DNA of 12,717 bases from an uncultured Veillonella sp. (lineage in GTDB: Bacteria; Bacillota; Negativicutes; Veillonellales; Veillonellaceae), in the NCBI RefSeq assembly GCF_900545205.1, contig NZ_UQYC01000057.1, positions 1 to 12,717 on the forward strand. Direction: 5' to 3'. Every line of letters starts with the position of its first letter. The first letter of the stretch is position 1. The position numbers and the translations under genes are program-made. Below, piece by piece: positions 12,670-12,717 of the stretch. Below the pieces are notes generated by a model. The model ran no database searches, was not told the origin of the DNA, and was given only the letters and a program-made list of their open reading frames with translations.

Positions 12670-12717
12670 TGTACCCATTTTCCTGGACACATATTATTTA
12701 CTAGCCTAAACACATGG
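12670..12717 (+). mobile_element. Probable left end of an IS3-family insertion sequence (partial)
   Basis: TGTACCCATTTTCCTGGACA (12670-12689) resembles the terminal inverted repeats of IS3-family elements, which begin TGTAC or TGT followed by a CCC-A/T tract-GGAC pattern. No transposase is visible because the window ends 28 bases later; the final bases (12709-12717) are TAAACACATGG-like non-coding sequence. The upstream terminator half that lacks its partner supports an insertion here. The family call is from memory of the pattern, not a search. Confidence 0.45.

Overview
The window looks like a chromosomal segment of a Negativicute, most likely Veillonella or a close relative. This is inferred from moderate-to-low G+C, the Firmicutes-type gene order SRP RNA - dnaX - ybaB - recR - bofA (the arrangement known from Bacillus subtilis), and the overall look of the proteins. 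No database search was possible. All genes lie on the + strand.

Layout. Positions 1-1563 hold the C-terminal part of the glutamate synthase large subunit (gltB), closed by a strong terminator. The -35 element of the next promoter sits inside that terminator hairpin. That promoter drives a small SRP RNA (about 1655-1795) with its own terminator. An extended -10 promoter then begins a tightly packed genome-maintenance operon: dnaX (DNA polymerase III clamp-loader subunit, unusually long at 923 aa), ybaB/ebfC (nucleoid-associated protein), recR (recombination mediator), bofA (small membrane protein), a UvrD/PcrA-type helicase with a DEDDh exonuclease embedded in it, and an RluA-family pseudouridine synthase. 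Gaps after ybaB are 0, 1, 9 and -1 bases.

A very A+T-rich, 238-base intergenic region (about 24% G+C) with several perfect palindromes separates the operon from a cation diffusion facilitator gene with a near-consensus promoter and its own terminator. Two unrecognised genes follow: an A+T-rich membrane-anchored or exported protein, and a secreted protein with a weak resemblance to the YezG/DUF600 fold pattern. The last about 50 bases look like the left end of an IS3-family insertion sequence that has cut a transcription terminator in half.

The most striking feature is an array of eight DnaA-box-like 9-mers (consensus TGTGGATAA) at 9277-9412. All are in the same orientation, with start-to-start spacings of 12, 21, 21, 21, 21, 12 and 19. 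The array lies inside the RluA-family gene, in what appears to be a roughly 45-residue loop insertion. The 9-mer is better conserved than the DNA between copies. The last copy lies in a different reading frame from the others, so the DNA rather than the peptide seems to be what is kept. Lying about 200 bases before the A+T-rich spacer, it is a candidate DnaA-binding or titration locus, or part of a replication-control region. Other points of note are the nested helicase-exonuclease architecture and a possible programmed frameshift in dnaX that would make a short, gamma-like clamp-loader subunit.
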